Positions 27,440 to 28,008 of a stretch of DNA of 28,008 nucleotides are shown piece after piece. The translations under genes were made by a program, and so were the position numbers. Source of the stretch: Thalassiosira profunda. Lineage: Eukaryota > Bacillariophyta > Thalassiosirophyceae > Thalassiosirales > Thalassiosiraceae. The notes beneath the pieces were generated by a model. The model worked only from the letters and a program-made list of their open reading frames with translations, did no database searches and was not told the origin of the DNA. The stretch is from assembly GCA_036939355.1 (NCBI GenBank), contig JALLAP010000065.1, forward strand, positions 1-28,008, read 5' to 3'. How positions within the stretch are numbered: position 1 is the stretch's first letter; every line of letters starts with the position of its first letter.

Positions 27440-28008
27440 ATGGCCAAGTCGAAGAAGAAGCCGCAGGGCAAGAAGTCCAAGCGGGCCACGAAGAAGGAGA
27501 AGTTGAAACAACTCAAAAGCGTCTTGGCGGAGGCGAACGCCCAGACCGATCCGCTGGGGGCGCTGCCCGGTGCCTTTCTGAGCGTGTCGCTGGGGGGTGC
27601 ACCGTCCGACGATTCGGGCGAAGGCAACAACGACAAGCCGAGCAGTGAAAATGGCGTGGCATCCATTCGGCATTTTGCATCGCCCCTCCCGCCGGCCATT
27701 CACAAGCAATGTCTTCAGCTGTTCGAGGCAAATATGGGAGATCTCTACAAACGAAGCGAGTGGGGATTGGACATGGCAAAGAAGGAGGAGGAATTGAGCC
27801 ATCCCAGCGCTAGGTTTTTGGTGGTGCTGTCGCAGAACGATGAGGCAGAAGACAATGGTGCAAAGAAGAGCAACATTGAGGCAGAAGGCAGTGGTGCAAA
27901 GAAAGAGGAGCCGCCAACACACACAATTATCAATGATGAGGGGTGCACCGTCGTCGGCTTCGCCCACTTCCGCCACGAGGCCGACGACGACGACGATCCG
28001 CAGCATCC
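27440..28008 (+). CDS. NAA40: N-alpha-acetyltransferase 40 (NatD), N-terminal part; 3' end outside window
   Basis: NatD acetylates the N-terminal Ser of histones H4 and H2A. The ATG at 27440 opens a Lys-rich stretch (MAKSKKKPQGKKSKRATKK), likely a nuclear/ribosome-association signal. It is followed by ANAQTDPLGALPGAF, like the conserved N-terminal segment of NAA40. The block LPPAIHKQCLQLFEANMGDL and KRSEWGLDMAKKEEEL (about residues 85-120) matches the start of the NAA40 GNAT domain. FLVVL and VVGFAHFRHEAD are the following beta strands, the latter corresponding to the VAF-x-HFRF segment. Between these strands lies an unusual insert of about 35 residues, including a 12-residue imperfect tandem repeat (EAEDNGAKKSNI / EAEGSGAKKEEP). 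The frame is open to the window end, so the acetyl-CoA motif is not seen. The foldback element ends 240 bp upstream and may sit in or near its promoter. Confidence 0.86.
   Translation, partial: MAKSKKKPQGKKSKRATKKEKLKQLKSVLAEANAQTDPLGALPGAFLSVSLGGAPSDDSGEGNNDKPSSENGVASIRHFASPLPPAIHKQCLQLFEANMGDLYKRSEWGLDMAKKEEELSHPSARFLVVLSQNDEAEDNGAKKSNIEAEGSGAKKEEPPTHTIINDEGCTVVGFAHFRHEADDDDDPQH

Noticed and set aside
1..28008. CRISPR arrays, bacterial defence systems, rRNA genes or prokaryotic operons
   Set aside because: No regularly spaced repeats or rRNA sequence seen, and introns, gene families and gene layout are eukaryotic.

Overview
This window reads as nuclear DNA from a photosynthetic stramenopile, most likely a centric diatom of the Thalassiosira type. 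That assignment is an inference, based on four observations: GT-AG introns of 67-79 nt; a plastid-targeted protein whose signal peptide ends in an AAFAP-type motif; two BspA-like leucine-rich-repeat proteins of a kind common in diatoms; and conserved eukaryotic genes (NAT10, HEATR1/UTP10, AADAT, NAA40) packed with short intergenic gaps in alternating orientation.

Layout, left to right. The 3' part of a two-pore-domain-type K+ channel (+) converges, with only 20 bp between stop codons, on an RNA cytidine acetyltransferase NAT10/Kre33 (-). A G/C-skewed intergenic stretch leads to the first BspA-like LRR gene (+), which converges on a kynurenine/alpha-aminoadipate aminotransferase (-). A divergent promoter region then precedes a 7.5-kb HEATR1/UTP10 gene (+, one intron). 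This converges on a plastid-targeted kinase-fold protein (-, one intron) whose catalytic Asp is missing.

From 18.3 to 25.0 kb the window is accessory-like. It holds an unrecognised three-exon gene with an unresolved 3' end and a PIF/Harbinger-type DDE transposase gene. The transposase is broken in this assembly only by a 72-bp duplication around a single N. A 47-bp inverted repeat (44/47 identical) lies about 4.16 kb apart around these two genes. A 2.3-kb stretch without a convincing gene follows.

The right end has a second BspA-like LRR gene (+), a paralogue of the first. Next is a 619-bp AT-richer element with terminal inverted repeats and a TA target duplication, containing telomere-like TTAGGG units and foldback structures. 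The window closes with the start of a NatD/NAA40 histone N-terminal acetyltransferase gene (+).

Functionally, NAT10/Kre33 and HEATR1/UTP10 both act in small-subunit ribosome biogenesis, and NAA40 acetylates histone N-termini. Otherwise there is no sign of a pathway cluster. The least explained parts are the inverted-repeat-bounded 18.6-22.76 kb segment and the TA-flanked foldback element.
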